In this document: piece after piece, positions 63,324-64,000 of the stretch
Layout of the letters: each line of letters opens with the position of its first letter
Numbering within the stretch: the stretch's first letter is position 1
Origin: Blastomussa wellsi
Taxonomy: Eukaryota; Cnidaria; Anthozoa; Scleractinia; Plerogyridae
Direction of reading: 5' to 3'
DNA length: 64,000 nt
Assembly: GCA_947652115.1 (NCBI GenBank)
Contig: OX393573.1
Coordinates: 7,031,434 to 7,095,433, forward strand
The notes under the pieces: model-generated
The model's input: only the letters and a program-made list of their open reading frames with translations
Told to the model about the DNA's origin: nothing
Database searches by the model: none
Program-made: the position numbers and the translations under genes

Positions 63324-64000
63324 CTCAAACCTACAGAATTCCAGTGTATAAAATGTTTTAACCCCCGGTAAAATGAAGATAGGTAGGATGCACGGCAGAT
63401 AAAATAAGTTTGCAGTTGTTCCCGGTTGTTTTATTTTTATCATGAAGTAACAAATTATTATGAACATAACACGGTTGAACTTCCTTGTGTGATCAATTCA
63501 AGCTGACATTTATTGATGCCCCCCCCCCCTCCTAAGTCTGACTTCCGGCAAAAACATCTCCAGTAGCCCCCCTCCTAATTGTGACTAGTCTGCCCCCTCC
63601 AAATCCTCGTAGCCCCCCCCCCCCCCCTCCTCCCACAACCCCACAAACCTGGAGCGTATCAATGTAATACACGAATACCGTATTTACTCGAATAAGCGCC
63701 GCCCTCGATTAAACGCTGCGCATGGAGTCGAAAAGTTGATATGCGCCTCCCTCCAATAAGCGCTTCAGCTCCGGTGTATTTCCATAAGATGATAAGAATA
63801 CACTGTAATCGCTGCAGAAACGGTCTTTCAGCAACAGTCAGGACATTGACACCCAGTGAAGAGTTAATGAAAACCTGCAGAAAAGTATTGACGAGCTGCT
63901 ATGAAAGCCAAAACTTAGGTCAGCTTCAAGCCGGTAAGCCATGAAAAAATACTCATGAGGTAAATTAAATTGTACAATCAAAATGTTTTGTCATTGTCGT
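63324..64000. repeat. C-rich tracts and an AATAAGCGCC-type repeat
   Basis: C-runs lie at about 63520-63535, 63566-63572 and 63613-63635. From about 63675 the sequence ACCGTATTTACTCGAATAAG begins a repeat with AATAAGCGC units. No gene was recognised to the window end. Confidence 0.5.

Overview
The window reads as a repeat-rich nuclear contig from a cnidarian, most likely an anthozoan such as a coral or sea anemone. This is inferred from an astacin protease carrying ShKT domains, a TLDc protein built from collagen, Ig and Sushi modules, intron-rich genes with GT/AG junctions, and relics of many retroelement groups (DIRS-like, Gypsy, BEL/Pao, RTE-, CR1- and L1-like LINEs, Penelope-like, SINEs, MITEs). 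No prokaryotic features were seen.

Two host genes can be assembled exon by exon with every splice phase matching. On the minus strand (10511 to 3934) nine exons encode a 332-residue secreted astacin zinc metalloprotease with a signal peptide, aspartate-switch propeptide, complete zinc-site and Met-turn motifs, and two C-terminal ShKT domains. On the plus strand (45965 to 63214) ten exons encode a 747-residue type II membrane protein: anchor, 15 Gly-X-Y triplets, three Ig domains, two Sushi/CCP domains and a TLDc domain. That combination is the most interesting item here. A decayed copy of the last two TLDc exons sits about 35 kb upstream of them (26802-27783).

Layout: 1-3168, right part of a DIRS/Ngaro-like YR retrotransposon with split direct repeats. 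3573-3705, MITE. 3934-10511, astacin gene, whose introns hold a CAGT/CAGC microsatellite, a MITE with a TRIM nested in it, and a CR1-like LINE end. 11-13 kb, an old duplication and an antisense LINE. 13.6-21.7 kb, an RTE-like LINE split by a full-length 4.8 kb Gypsy element (5-bp target duplication) and by a LINE tail. 21.8-25.4 kb, a TAA-flanked MITE, a tandem duplication and a 297-bp palindrome. 25.4-26.8 kb, unrecognised ORFs and a minisatellite. 27.8-31.3 kb, a second RTE-like LINE. 31.3-34.3 kb, repeats, a BEL/Pao relic and a MITE. 34.3-38.9 kb, a second Gypsy element with two nonsense codons, inserted in a LINE. 39.9-43.8 kb, a nest of three DNA transposon-like elements. 45.1 kb, a tRNA-derived SINE. 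46-63.2 kb, the TLDc gene, whose large intron 4 holds MITEs, a Penelope-like relic and an L1-like LINE. 63.2-64 kb, its 3' end and simple repeats.

Both host proteins are predicted to act at or outside the cell surface. Nothing in the sequence links them functionally.
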